Of a DNA stretch of 64,000 nt, positions 1 to 8,252 are shown one piece after another. Origin of the DNA: Thermoanaerobacterium xylanolyticum LX-11 (lineage in GTDB: Bacteria > Bacillota > Thermoanaerobacteria > Thermoanaerobacterales > Thermoanaerobacteraceae); assembly GCF_000189775.2 (NCBI RefSeq), contig NC_015555.1, positions 206,501 to 270,500 on the forward strand, written 5' to 3'. Numbering within the stretch: the first letter of the stretch is position 1; each line of letters begins with the position of its first letter. The notes beneath the pieces are model-generated. The model had not been told where the DNA came from. It worked only from the letters and a program-made list of their open reading frames with translations, and did not search any database. The position numbers and the translations under genes are program-made.

Positions 1-1
1 A

Positions 2-2002
2 AAGACGAAGATAAAGCATGACTGTATTTTAGTTAGGGACGAGGCTGCAGAAAAACGCATACTAGATATCTTTGAAAAGTGCGAATTTAAGGTAAAAGAT
101 AAATTGGTTTACTTAGATGATGAAGACTCCATATTTGACTTTGTATCAAATTATTTACCTGTGCTTCAAAAATACGCTGATGTGTATTATTCTGAATCAT
201 TTAAAAGGATGAAATTCTACAAAAGATCCTATAGCAGCAGCATTAGAATTCAGGACGATGATTTGTTGGGATTTAGCTTTTCTATTGATGATGTAGATAG
301 AGATCTCATTCCAAAGATATTTGATTCGATAAAAATGAAGAAGAAATTTTTCAAGTTGCCTGATGGATCTTTTTTGCCTATTGATGATGAATTGGTGAAA
401 ATCGCAAATTTCATTGATTCGTTGGATTTAAGCAGCAAAGATTTAAAGAAAGAAATTGTAAAAATTCCAAAATACAAAGCCCTTTATATTGACGAAAAAC
501 TTGAAAGTGATAGATTAAAGATTGATAAGGATGAAAAATTAAATAGTTTAGTCAAAGCCATAAAAAATCCAATGGATACTGAATTTGAAGTGCCTAAGAA
601 GTTAAATGGTGTCCTGAGAAAATATCAGGAAGTAGGGTTTAAATGGCTTAAAACATTGTCATCGTATGGTTTTGGCGGAATACTGGCAGATGACATGGGA
701 TTAGGAAAGACGATACAGACTATAGCATTTTTGCTGGATGAAAAAGAAAAGCATAAAGAACCTGCAATAGTCATCTGTCCGACAACTCTTATCTACAATT
801 GGGAAAGTGAGATACAAAAATTTGCGCCTTCTCTAAAGACTTTAGTGGTATCTGGCAGTAAAAGCGAAAGAGGAAGTCTTATTAAAAGCATAGAGGAATC
901 TGACGTCGTCATAACTTCATATCCATTGATTAGGAGGGACATAGAAAGTTATGAAAATATTGAATTTAGCTATTGCATTTTGGATGAAGCGCAGCATATA
1001 AAAAATCCAAAGTCTCAGAATGCAGAATCTGTCAAAAGGATAAAAGCCAAAGGATATTTTGCGCTTACTGGTACGCCCATAGAAAATTCTTTGACTGAAT
1101 TGTGGTCTATATTTGATTTCTTAATGCCTGGATACCTTTTGTCACACAGAAAATTTGTTGAGAAGTATGAGAAGCCAATTGTAAGATACAAAAATGAAGA
1201 GGCGCTTAATGACTTAAGCAAACATATAAGGCCATTTATATTGCGAAGGCTAAAAAAAGACGTTTTAAAGGAGTTACCAACTAAGATAGAAACCACATCA
1301 TTTGCTGAACTTACGAAAGAGCAAAAGGAGTTGTACATGGCGTATCTGGAGAATGCAAAGACTGAAATAGAGGAAGAGATACGAAATAAAGGCTTTGAAA
1401 GAAGCCAGATAAAGATAATAACGGCTTTAACGAGGTTAAGGCAGATATGCTGCCATCCATCAATGTTTGTAGAAAATTACAAAGGTACCAGTGGCAAGAT
1501 GGAGCTTTTGATGGAACTGATTCAAGAATTGAAAGAAAGCGGACACAGGGCTCTGATTTTTTCCCAATTTACGACAGCGCTTAAGCTTATAGAAGACAAC
1601 TTAAAGAAAGAAAAAATTTCATACTTGTATTTAGACGGAGATACAAAAACGAAAGAGAGAGGGGAATTAGTCAAAGCCTTCAACAAAGGTGACTCGGATG
1701 TCTTTTTGATTTCATTGAAAGCAGGTGGAACTGGACTAAATTTGATAGGTGCAGATACTGTAATACACTTTGACCCGTGGTGGAATCCAGCCATAGAAGA
1801 TCAGGCCACAGATAGAGCCCACAGGATTGGGCAGGTGAATACAGTACAAGTCATAAAGCTTATAACGCAAGGTACAATTGAAGAAAAAATTGTAAAACTG
1901 CAAGAGAAGAAAAAAGAAATGATAAATTCTGTCATAAACCCAGGTGAGACCTTTATAACTAAGTTAAGTGAAGAAGAAGTAAAAGAGCTTTTTGCAATGT
2001 GA
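2..2002 (+). CDS. SNF2-family DEAD/DEAH-like helicase (5' end outside window)
   Basis: The frame is open from base 2, so this is the C-terminal part (about 667 codons) of a longer protein; the TTG at 104 is internal. Visible Swi2/Snf2 ATPase motifs are the Walker A ADDMGLGKT, the DEAQ box (DEAQHIKN), motif III (ALTGTPIENS) and the C-terminal helicase motifs GGTGLNL and DRAHRIGQ. Family knowledge: bacterial SNF2 proteins are DNA-dependent ATPases, often with an N-terminal SWIM zinc finger, which would lie upstream of the window. The substrate and role of this branch are not known. A hairpin terminator follows. Confidence 0.93.
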   Translation, partial: KTKIKHDCILVRDEAAEKRILDIFEKCEFKVKDKLVYLDDEDSIFDFVSNYLPVLQKYADVYYSESFKRMKFYKRSYSSSIRIQDDDLLGFSFSIDDVDRDLIPKIFDSIKMKKKFFKLPDGSFLPIDDELVKIANFIDSLDLSSKDLKKEIVKIPKYKALYIDEKLESDRLKIDKDEKLNSLVKAIKNPMDTEFEVPKKLNGVLRKYQEVGFKWLKTLSSYGFGGILADDMGLGKTIQTIAFLLDEKEKHKEPAIVICPTTLIYNWESEIQKFAPSLKTLVVSGSKSERGSLIKSIEESDVVITSYPLIRRDIESYENIEFSYCILDEAQHIKNPKSQNAESVKRIKAKGYFALTGTPIENSLTELWSIFDFLMPGYLLSHRKFVEKYEKPIVRYKNEEALNDLSKHIRPFILRRLKKDVLKELPTKIETTSFAELTKEQKELYMAYLENAKTEIEEEIRNKGFERSQIKIITALTRLRQICCHPSMFVENYKGTSGKMELLMELIQELKESGHRALIFSQFTTALKLIEDNLKKEKISYLYLDGDTKTKERGELVKAFNKGDSDVFLISLKAGGTGLNLIGADTVIHFDPWWNPAIEDQATDRAHRIGQVNTVQVIKLITQGTIEEKIVKLQEKKKEMINSVINPGETFITKLSEEEVKELFAM

Positions 2003-2013
2003 TTAGATGATTT

Positions 2014-2044
2014 GCAATTGTCGATTAAGGCAGTTGCTTTTTTT
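2014..2044 (+). terminator. Rho-independent terminator of the SNF2 helicase gene
   Basis: A 7-bp stem, GCAATTG with CAGTTGC (one G-T pair), closes a 10-nt loop and is followed by seven T residues, 11 bases after the stop codon. Confidence 0.6.
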
Positions 2045-2327
2045 GCGAAAAAATTTTTCTACTGATTATGTTACAAGTTTGTAATAGAAAATTAAGGAAT
2101 AATTAATAAAATTTATAATTTTTAATTTTATAATAGAGGTGAGGTATGGGAGGTATAAAGTATAAAATGAAGCATAACATCGAAAGCGATAAAAATTAAT
2201 TTTATGGTGCGGAATATTTTAAGAAGAATTTAGTTTTTATATATGTAGAAGGGGAAATACAGAAAATGGAGGTAGGAAAGAGATTATGTAATATTTCAAT
2301 AAATAAATTGTAAAGGGGGGTTAACTA
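2045..2327. other. AT-rich intergenic region without a recognised gene
   Basis: This stretch between the helicase and the first lipoprotein is very AT-rich. It holds a 17-codon frame from about 2146 behind a GAGGTGAGGT sequence, but it is too short to support. I see no clear -35/-10 pair or structured RNA. The promoter of the following genes is presumably here. Confidence 0.4.
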
Positions 2328-2885
2328 ATGCTGTTTAAAAAAATTGTTTTGTGTTTTTTGATATTTTTTGCCTTGATTGTAGTCGGATGTTCGGTTCCAA
2401 ATAACAACATTGCCATTAAAGAAAAGGGAAATAGTTCAATAGCGCAAAAGTACTTTAATATGCTGACTAAGGAAGATAAAATTAAAATTTCAAAGGCGTC
2501 TCCGAAAGAAATAATAAATATCTATTATAATAGCATAAATGATAAGAATTATAATCTCGCTGTTGTTTGTGACTCCAATTTTTTAAATTATGTAGCAAAT
2601 AAATCATCTGAAGATATTAATTATGTGTATAAGCAACATATAGAGTATTTGAAAAATATAAAGAGGATTGATATTAAATCAATAGAAATATATCCAGATA
2701 CGATAAAAAAGAATGACAGTGAAAACATAGAAAAACCTTCTAAGCTTTACTGTGTTTATTATATGCAAAAATCGAATGATATTAAAAAATTTCCTGAGGA
2801 AGGGTACTTCACCAGATTTATTACAGTTTCTAAGTCGCCTTTATATGGTGGATGGTGTATAAGTTATATTGCTTCATCACCATAA
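2328..2885 (+). CDS. Putative lipoprotein with NTF2/DUF4829-like domain
   Basis: A 185-residue protein. The N-terminus has a charged start, a hydrophobic stretch (residues 6-19) and the lipobox VVGC, predicting lipidation at Cys21 and anchoring outside the membrane. The remainder contains the segment SPKEIINIYYNSINDKNY, which resembles the first helix of small NTF2-like folds (DUF4829 type). The same pattern occurs in the next gene, DPIAVIKGMIQAINDQDPY. The ATG follows GGGGGG at 2313-2319. It lies 40 bases upstream of the next secreted protein and is probably cotranscribed. The function is unknown; the fold is an inference from pattern only. Confidence 0.7.
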   Translation: MLFKKIVLCFLIFFALIVVGCSVPNNNIAIKEKGNSSIAQKYFNMLTKEDKIKISKASPKEIINIYYNSINDKNYNLAVVCDSNFLNYVANKSSEDINYVYKQHIEYLKNIKRIDIKSIEIYPDTIKKNDSENIEKPSKLYCVYYMQKSNDIKKFPEEGYFTRFITVSKSPLYGGWCISYIASSP

Positions 2886-2925
2886 ATTTTTTTAAAAAAA
2901 GTTATATAGGGGAGGGAGATCTTTT

Positions 2926-3606
2926 ATGAAACATCTAATAAGATTAACAGCAGTACTGCTTATAACGACGTTTTTAATAGGTATAGTGATTACAGGGTTT
3001 ACTTCAATACCGAAAGCAAGCGCAAAAGAATCGGTTAGTCTGAGTAATACAACAAATTTTGATGACCCTATTGCAGTAATTAAAGGGATGATTCAAGCAA
3101 TTAACGATCAAGATCCTTATGAGTATATGAACTATTTTACCAATTCTAATCGCACAGTCATGACACAATTTCTTTCAAGTAATAAATCAGAATCATTCTT
3201 TAAAGAGAAGGAAGCTAAGTTGATTCAAATTAAAGAGCTTCCAAAGGAAGTAGGTGTAGTAGCTGCAGGTATTTCATCTGGAGAAAACTTAAATTTGGAT
3301 GATACACGTATTTTTTATGCTGAAATTAACTTTAAAGTGGATAAAGAAGATAAATGGTTATATAATGGTACAAACCATCGTATTATTGTTGTTACAAAAG
3401 AAGATGGAAGCTGGAAAATAGTAAGGCTATCAGTTCCATCTATAGAATACTTAAAAGATACCGGCAATGGATTTAATTCAGAGGATGAAAATATCGCTGC
3501 TAAAATCGAAAGTACTCTTGATAAAAAAGGGCAAATAATGAATATGAAGGGTGTGGTTATTGATAATATTGCTGCAAGTGAAAAACAGCTAAAAAATGAA
3601 AAATAG
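2926..3606 (+). CDS. Secreted protein with NTF2/DUF4829-like domain
   Basis: A 226-residue protein with a Sec signal peptide (positive start, hydrophobic core at residues 9-27, likely cleavage near SIPKASAKES). The mature part starts with an NTF2-like helix (AVIKGMIQAINDQDPYEYM) and a predicted beta region (RIIVVTKEDGSWKIVRLS), as in small extracellular DUF4829/SnoaL-like domains. The ATG has a strong AGGGGAGGGAG site. It is probably a tandem relative of the preceding lipoprotein, with which it shares domain architecture. No catalytic residues can be named, and the function is unknown. Confidence 0.7.
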   Translation: MKHLIRLTAVLLITTFLIGIVITGFTSIPKASAKESVSLSNTTNFDDPIAVIKGMIQAINDQDPYEYMNYFTNSNRTVMTQFLSSNKSESFFKEKEAKLIQIKELPKEVGVVAAGISSGENLNLDDTRIFYAEINFKVDKEDKWLYNGTNHRIIVVTKEDGSWKIVRLSVPSIEYLKDTGNGFNSEDENIAAKIESTLDKKGQIMNMKGVVIDNIAASEKQLKNEK

Positions 3607-3863
3607 TTTTAATAAAAACAGCAGTTCAAGCTTAAGCTACAGCTATAAAAATGTATGGCTGGTACCATGTGAATCATCCAAAATGGAACTTTCGTATAAT
3701 TAGGGGATTATTTGAATGGTATCTGTTGTAAAAATATCAGAAGTAGTAGTCGCTTACAGTTAACATTCCTAAATTATTATGACATTTCTAAAATAAATTA
3801 CATGATATTTTATTTAAATTGGAGGAAAAGGAAAATAATTAATTCAAATAAGGAGAGATCTGA

Positions 3864-5012
3864 ATGAAAAGAATTTTAGTTACTATTATAATGTGCACTA
3901 TTTTGGTTTTTTCATCAACTATTGGCTTTGCAAATGTTGGTGATAATAAACTGAATAGTGTTTCTGCAATTGTGAATAAAAATGATGCGAAAAAGATTGC
4001 AGCAAATCATGTTATTAGAGAAAAGCATAATGCTGAATTTAAAGACTGGATTAATGGCGAAGTAGACGATGAAACAGAATTAGTCGATTTTAATAATAAT
4101 GTTATTGCTTATCTTTTTAATGTATATGACAAGACTGCATTATTAGGCTATATTATAGTAAGCGCTAATAAAAATATGCCGCCTATTTTAGAATATTCCC
4201 GAGCTAGTTCACCATATAGTATTGGCTTATCCAAGATAAAACAAAATCTTCAAAGAAATGAAACACTTAAAAAAACGACTTATGTATATTTTTTCCCTAA
4301 TACATATATGATAAAATTTATTATAAATAGAAACAATTATGATCAAGAGGAAGAATTATTTGATATTAGAAATTATAAAAAAATTATTTATAAAGACATA
4401 AATCAAAGTACAATAAATTCCTCAGATATTAACTTAGATGTTAATAATGTAAAAACATGGAACAAATTATTTGATTTTAATCCAATGAATAGTGGAACAA
4501 TAACTACGAAGAAAATAAGTGGTGTTCCAGATTTGGCTTGGTATAAAGGCTGTGCTCCTACATCAGCAGCTAATTTGATTTATTATTGGGATGCTCATGG
4601 ATATCCTAACCTTGTTATTAATGAAACTACTAATCAAGTAATAGAAAAATTGGCAATGAATATGGGAACAGATAGTAATGGTTCTACTAATGTTTTATTT
4701 ATTATGTCTGGTACTATTCAATATATAAAATCAAAAGGATATACAAATTTTGATGGTTATGATTTAAATCCTCCTAGCTATTATGATATAAGGAATGAAA
4801 TAAATAATTCAAGACCCTTATTATTATCGGTAATAGGACATCCAACTTATGAAAATCATACAATGGCATGTGTTGGATATGAATACGTAACAGAACTTGG
4901 AGAAATAACAGAAGAATATGTAATAGTACATGATACATGGGGTGAAACTCCTACAGATGTGTATATTGCATTTGATGGGACTTTCAAATATGCACATATA
5001 TTTATTCCATAA
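3864..5012 (+). CDS. Secreted C39-like papain-fold cysteine protease with propeptide
   Basis: A 382-residue protein with a signal peptide (residues 1-23). Residues about 36-115 resemble the streptopain/C10-type inhibitory propeptide (ALLGYIIVSANKNMPPILEY). The C-terminal half looks like a Peptidase_C39_2 domain: Cys230 in YKGCAPTSAANLIYYW, His332 in NHTMACVGYEY and Asp357 in VHDTWG form a plausible catalytic triad. No cleavage target or bacteriocin gene is adjacent, so a bacteriocin-processing role is not supported. A secreted zymogen-like protease is the best reading. SD AAGGAGAG precedes the ATG, and a small lipoprotein gene starts 13 bases downstream. Confidence 0.78.
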   Translation: MKRILVTIIMCTILVFSSTIGFANVGDNKLNSVSAIVNKNDAKKIAANHVIREKHNAEFKDWINGEVDDETELVDFNNNVIAYLFNVYDKTALLGYIIVSANKNMPPILEYSRASSPYSIGLSKIKQNLQRNETLKKTTYVYFFPNTYMIKFIINRNNYDQEEELFDIRNYKKIIYKDINQSTINSSDINLDVNNVKTWNKLFDFNPMNSGTITTKKISGVPDLAWYKGCAPTSAANLIYYWDAHGYPNLVINETTNQVIEKLAMNMGTDSNGSTNVLFIMSGTIQYIKSKGYTNFDGYDLNPPSYYDIRNEINNSRPLLLSVIGHPTYENHTMACVGYEYVTELGEITEEYVIVHDTWGETPTDVYIAFDGTFKYAHIFIP

Positions 5013-5025
5013 AAAGGTGATATTT

Positions 5026-5370
5026 ATGATATCAAAAAAATGGACAATGACAATGTTACTTATTTTGGCTCTCACAGGATGTTCAAATCTAAAAAAACAA
5101 GGAGATGTGGTTGGTGGAATATCTGATAATGAAGCTTTGAAAGTGGCTAAAGAAAAAGCGGAAATTACTAAAGTAAAATCAGAAGAGCTTAAAAATTTAG
5201 AAGTTGATCTAGATAAATTTTTTGATGATCCAAAACTTATGGAAAAATCTCCTTGTCCAGTTTACTGGATAATAAAGGGTATTGACAAAGAAGGAAAGTC
5301 CTTAACTGTATATGTAAATTATAAAAAACCCGACATTTATTATATTAAAAATCTAAAACTTCGCACATAA
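5026..5370 (+). CDS. Small lipoprotein whose C-terminus is rewritten by an IS insertion
   Basis: A 114-residue protein with lipobox LTGC (Cys at residue 19). The start is the ATG behind AAAGGTGA, 13 bases after the protease stop; earlier in-frame starts overlap the protease. The IS4-type element begins at 5353, inside the reading frame, so the last five residues (LKLRT) are encoded by the IS terminal repeat. Removing the IS and one target copy restores a frame ending GAA AAA TAG at 6949-6957, an original end of NEK instead of NLKLRT. The insertion therefore changes only the extreme C-terminus and separates the gene from its terminator. The function is unknown; it is possibly a partner of the upstream protease. 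Confidence 0.8.
   Translation: MISKKWTMTMLLILALTGCSNLKKQGDVVGGISDNEALKVAKEKAEITKVKSEELKNLEVDLDKFFDDPKLMEKSPCPVYWIIKGIDKEGKSLTVYVNYKKPDIYYIKNLKLRT
5345..5352. repeat. Left 8-bp target site duplication (TTAAAAAT)
   Basis: TTAAAAAT directly abuts the left terminal inverted repeat and is repeated exactly at 6941-6948 beside the right one. Confidence 0.9.
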
Positions 5371-5434
5371 ATAATTACTCTGTTCCTTGAAAACTTAATG
5401 CTTTGCCAGAAAAAAGTAATAGTAATTTACACAA

Positions 5435-6808
5435 TTATGCACACTTCGGAAGTCTTTCCTTAAGTTCTTTGGGAATCGCAGCCATAAAAGCATCAAGTAA
5501 TTGGTCCAGCTGTTCTGAAGATAACGATAGTTTATCTGTTATTGTATCTATGAATACTTGCATAAGTAGATGAAAAGCCTGAATCAGCGTAATATCGGAC
5601 ATTTCATCCTGTATGTAGTAAAATATCTCTCCCATTGTTCGTAAATCTGATGATCGACGGTTCTCTAGTGCAAGCATCATGTATCTGGTAAATACGATTG
5701 CTGTATGTGCTGTCATCGCATCGTAAGATAATGAATTGCATTCCTTGCTGAGCTTCAAGTATGATTTACACACTTTGAAAAAGACTTCTATATCCCAGCG
5801 CTTCCCGTATATACGAATGATTTCGTCCTCGTTAAGGTTTATATCCGTGGTAATAAGTGCCAGATAGTCTTTTCGATTATTCCTGTTTCTGACAAATACA
5901 ATTCGAGCAGGAATAGATTTTCCGTCTTTTTCAATGGAAACTTCCACGGATAACAGGTATCTAGACCTGCCTCTTCTTTTTCTGTTCTGCTTGTATATTT
6001 CTGTTAACGGCTGCATTATTCCATTATATAGGTAATGCATCTTTGATGTTTTCTTTGCCATTGCAATAACATCATAGCCTATTTCTTTAATAGCAATCAA
6101 AGAAGAGGGAGAACAGAACCAAGTGTCAAACAATACATAAGATGCTGGAATCATTGCTTTTTTAGCGGTCTTTATTAATTCCAGAGCTACGGCTGTTGCT
6201 TTAGTTTGGGATAGATTCCTTCTTAAATACCCGGCGGAACGCTTGTCCACAGGTATAGCTTCATTGATACGATTCTTTTGATTCTCAGTAGATAAAAGAC
6301 ATCCATTGACTGGGATAAAAGTATTTCCATCTGACCATCCGAGTGTAAGTAGGCGAAAGCCATATTTGTATGTTTTCTTAGCATGGTCATATACTTTTGC
6401 TAGTAGTTCTACTTTTTTAGAGCTAGAGCGTTCGAATAAAGAGTCATCAACAATAAGAACATTTACGCGTTTGTCACTTGTTAACCCAGTAATTGTCTCA
6501 TTTATAATCTGTGCACTAAGCCAAGTGGTAAACCGAATCCAATTAATATGAATAGAGTTTAAGAATCTGTAAACCGTGTCTTTCTTAAAACCAACCTGAT
6601 TTGTACCCATTAGCATATTCATATACATAGATCTATTGGTAAAGATCATACAGAATAAGTACTCGAAAATAGAAATAACGGGAATACCCTTGCTTTTGTA
6701 AGCATTCGATAACCTTAAAGCAGCCGAAATTCTATATTTTTTGAAGAAACTTTTAATCGAAGTAGAAACCTTATTATCAATTTGGTAATTTTGTGTTATA
6801 CTATTCAT
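5435..6808 (-). CDS. IS4-family DDE transposase
   Basis: A 457-residue transposase read from an ATG at 6808 preceded by GGAGG; an upstream in-frame TTG (6847) lacks a ribosome site. The DDE catalytic core is visible: the first Asp in NVLIVDDSLFERS, the second in SYVLFDTWFCSP, and the Glu in the IS4 YREK signature YGKRWDIEVFFKVCK. The length is normal for the family and the frame is intact. It catalyses cut-and-paste movement of its own element. Translation start and SD lie inside a long hairpin, so read-through transcripts should be translated poorly. Confidence 0.92.
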   Translation of the reverse strand: MNSITQNYQIDNKVSTSIKSFFKKYRISAALRLSNAYKSKGIPVISIFEYLFCMIFTNRSMYMNMLMGTNQVGFKKDTVYRFLNSIHINWIRFTTWLSAQIINETITGLTSDKRVNVLIVDDSLFERSSSKKVELLAKVYDHAKKTYKYGFRLLTLGWSDGNTFIPVNGCLLSTENQKNRINEAIPVDKRSAGYLRRNLSQTKATAVALELIKTAKKAMIPASYVLFDTWFCSPSSLIAIKEIGYDVIAMAKKTSKMHYLYNGIMQPLTEIYKQNRKRRGRSRYLLSVEVSIEKDGKSIPARIVFVRNRNNRKDYLALITTDINLNEDEIIRIYGKRWDIEVFFKVCKSYLKLSKECNSLSYDAMTAHTAIVFTRYMMLALENRRSSDLRTMGEIFYYIQDEMSDITLIQAFHLLMQVFIDTITDKLSLSSEQLDQLLDAFMAAIPKELKERLPKCA

Positions 6809-6876
6809 AGCATGAGCCTCCAATTGGTTTATTTTTTGATAATTCAATTATACCAAAAATGGAGGTCTCATGCTAT
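6807..6876 (-). promoter_or_regulatory. Hairpin masking transposase SD and start codon
   Basis: On the minus strand, bases 6876-6852 (ATAGCATGAG-A-CCTCC then TGGT) pair with 6828-6807 (ACCA then GGAGG-CTCATGCTAT). The stem buries the GGAGG site and the first bases of the ATG. Established parallel: IS10 and IS50 use such stems so that only transcripts starting inside the element, lacking the 5' arm, are translated. The internal promoter here would start within the 5' arm, as that model requires. Confidence 0.75.
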
Positions 6877-6905
6877 TTTATAGCCAAATAATATTGAATT
6901 ATCAA
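6877..6905 (-). promoter_or_regulatory. Transposase promoter (TTGATA-17-TATAAA)
   Basis: On the minus strand, TTGATA (6905-6900) and TATAAA (6882-6877) are separated by exactly 17 bases. They lie just inside the right inverted repeat. Confidence 0.75.
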
Positions 6906-6940
6906 GGTACAGAGCTACTTTTATAAGTGCGAAGTTTGAG

Positions 6941-6948
6941 TTAAAAAT
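6941..6948. repeat. Right 8-bp target site duplication (TTAAAAAT)
   Basis: Exact copy of 5345-5352, directly after the right inverted repeat. The stranded end of the interrupted lipoprotein frame (GAA AAA TAG, 6949-6957) follows at once. Confidence 0.9.
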
Positions 6949-7005
6949 GAAAAATAGACTAGATAGACAAGGGATGGAGCGGAACTCTGTCTAGTTGTTG
7001 TATTT

Positions 7006-7030
7006 GTCATGGCGTTTACCATGACTTTTT
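7006..7030 (+). terminator. Hairpin terminator formerly serving the lipoprotein operon
   Basis: GTCATGG, a 6-nt loop and CCATGAC are followed by TTTTT. A weaker imperfect stem (ACTAGATAGA with TCTGTCTAGT, 6958-6995) precedes it. Both follow the original stop codon of the IS-interrupted lipoprotein gene. Confidence 0.6.
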
Positions 7031-7161
7031 ATTTCATAACTTTCGTTTCATAATCCTTGAAATTCATTTCATTTTGTTTATAAGATATGCTATTTCTCTG
7101 TTTCTTTATGTTATATCTCGAAATGCTATTGTTACTATCTTTTGACAATCTTTTTGAATTA

Positions 7162-7371
7162 TCACTTAATATTTCTTTTGATATTTGTCTTCATATATGT
7201 TTTGATCAAGTTTATGAAGTACTTCTGTGCAGATTTCTCTCCCAAAAGAATTAAAAAGTTTTTTAGTTCCGATTCTTCAAATTCTGGATTGGTGAATTTA
7301 CCATTCAATAATTCGATTATTTTTTCTACGACAAGCAGTAATTCTTGCATTATATGTTGAATTATTTTCAT
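7162..7371 (-). pseudogene. N-terminal fragment of ISLre2/UPF0236-type transposase
   Basis: A 69-residue frame reading MKIIQHIMQELLLVVEKIIE, then a segment rich in Glu and Leu (FEESELKNFLILLGEKSAQ). The pattern matches the N-terminus of ISLre2-family (UPF0236) transposases, which are normally near 450 residues. Nothing downstream continues the family, so this looks like a decayed remnant. The SD (AAGG, four bases from the ATG) is poor. Identification is from memory of the family pattern, not a search. Confidence 0.45.
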
Positions 7372-7501
7372 ATAACCTTAATTGATTTTTGATGCTATAA
7401 ACTCGAACGTTATATATTTTTACAGCTATAAAAATATATACAAAGTTGTCTTATCTTGATCCGGATTAAGAAGGCTGAATCTATTTCAGTCTTTTTCAAT
7501 G

Positions 7502-8002
7502 CTATTTTCTCCGGCTTCTTATGACCAAAGCAAGTCCCAATAAGATTATCATGATTGAGATTATCAAGTTTGGATTTAGCCATATGATGGAAAATTGGTT
7601 GTACAAAATGGACACATAGCTTAATATTACAGCAGCGGTAATTACCATGACTAAGCCCATCAGTACAAAATCCCTGCTTACGATGTAAAGCTGAAAAAGA
7701 CCTATTGCAACAGATAGAATGTAAAGAGGCCATGTGTATTCAGAGTAAATCCAGTTTGTGAAGATGTCAAAGTAAAAAATGATGCCCATTGATGTAAGTA
7801 TTCCGCCTGGAACTAAGATTTCAGGATTTTTTCTTTGCTTTAAGTAGCTTACTTCCATCATGATTCCTGGTATCAATATGAAAAGAGGCCATATATTAGA
7901 CATATCCAATGTTATTCCGTATCTTGATAGTAAGCCCAGGTTGTCATTTAGATAGATAAGTCCTAACAATATAAGTACAATTCCGACTATTTTCTTTCCC
8001 AT
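7502..8002 (-). CDS. Small membrane protein with LiaI/LiaF-like (DUF5668) segments
   Basis: A 166-residue, strongly hydrophobic protein. Hydrophobic segments lie near residues 4-23, 37-52, 66-82, 90-108, 113-133 and 143-161, and the C-terminus is basic (RSRRK). The repeated pattern of a short helix followed by NIWPLFILIPGIMM is typical of the LiaI-LiaF-like transmembrane region in Firmicutes envelope-stress proteins. No LiaS/LiaR pair is adjacent. An AGGAGG site lies 8 bases before the ATG. It is monocistronic here, divergent from the arginine operon. Confidence 0.65.
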   Translation of the reverse strand: MGKKIVGIVLILLGLIYLNDNLGLLSRYGITLDMSNIWPLFILIPGIMMEVSYLKQRKNPEILVPGGILTSMGIIFYFDIFTNWIYSEYTWPLYILSVAIGLFQLYIVSRDFVLMGLVMVITAAVILSYVSILYNQFSIIWLNPNLIISIMIILLGLALVIRSRRK

Positions 8003-8097
8003 GATTAAACCTCCTGAAAAGTTTTGGCTTTCATTTATATTTTACTATAAATGGATGAAAATTTAACTATATTTTTGATATTTTTGCGAAAAAATAC

Positions 8098-8145
8098 TTG
8101 AAAAAATTTCAGAAGGTGATATAATAATAAAAACAACGAATAAAT
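8098..8145 (+). promoter_or_regulatory. Promoter of the arginine operon, with possible ArgR box
   Basis: TTGAAA (8098-8103) and TATAAT (8120-8125) are 16 bases apart. Just downstream, at the expected start site, GAATAAATATAAA resembles half of an ARG box (CATGAATAAAAATTCAAG type), and a second similar stretch, TGCATAAATATAAAT, lies near 8200. Control by ArgR is inferred from pathway and pattern. The leader is about 120 bases and shows no T-box. Confidence 0.5.
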
Positions 8146-8252
8146 ATAAAAAACAAATACTATTTATACATATTTCACATTATTTTTTTAATGTTTAATG
8201 CATAAATATAAATTAAAATTTATATATATAAAATATTGAAGGTGGGATCTCA

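Larger units (their letters stand above)
5353..6940 (-). mobile_element. Complete IS4-family insertion sequence, 1588 bp
   Basis: The left end reads CTAAAACTTCGCACATA and the reverse complement of the right end reads CTCAAACTTCGCACTTA. The similarity continues through CTCTGTWCCTTGAWAA, giving imperfect terminal inverted repeats of about 45 bp. Perfect 8-bp direct repeats flank it. It holds one transposase gene on the minus strand, an internal promoter and a translation-masking hairpin. Intact repeats, target duplication and frame suggest a recent, possibly still active insertion. Confidence 0.93.

Noticed and set aside
3596-3703. A 35-codon frame beginning MKNSFNKNSSSSLSYSYKNV, overlapping the end of the secreted-protein gene
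   Set aside because: No ribosome binding site, low-complexity Ser run and no recognisable family; likely chance in AT-rich DNA.
7469-7496. Hairpin AAGGCTGAA/TTCAGTCTT with T run near the end of the LiaF-like gene
   Set aside because: The T run is on the plus strand, whereas the gene reads minus; no plus-strand gene needs ending here, so its role is unclear.
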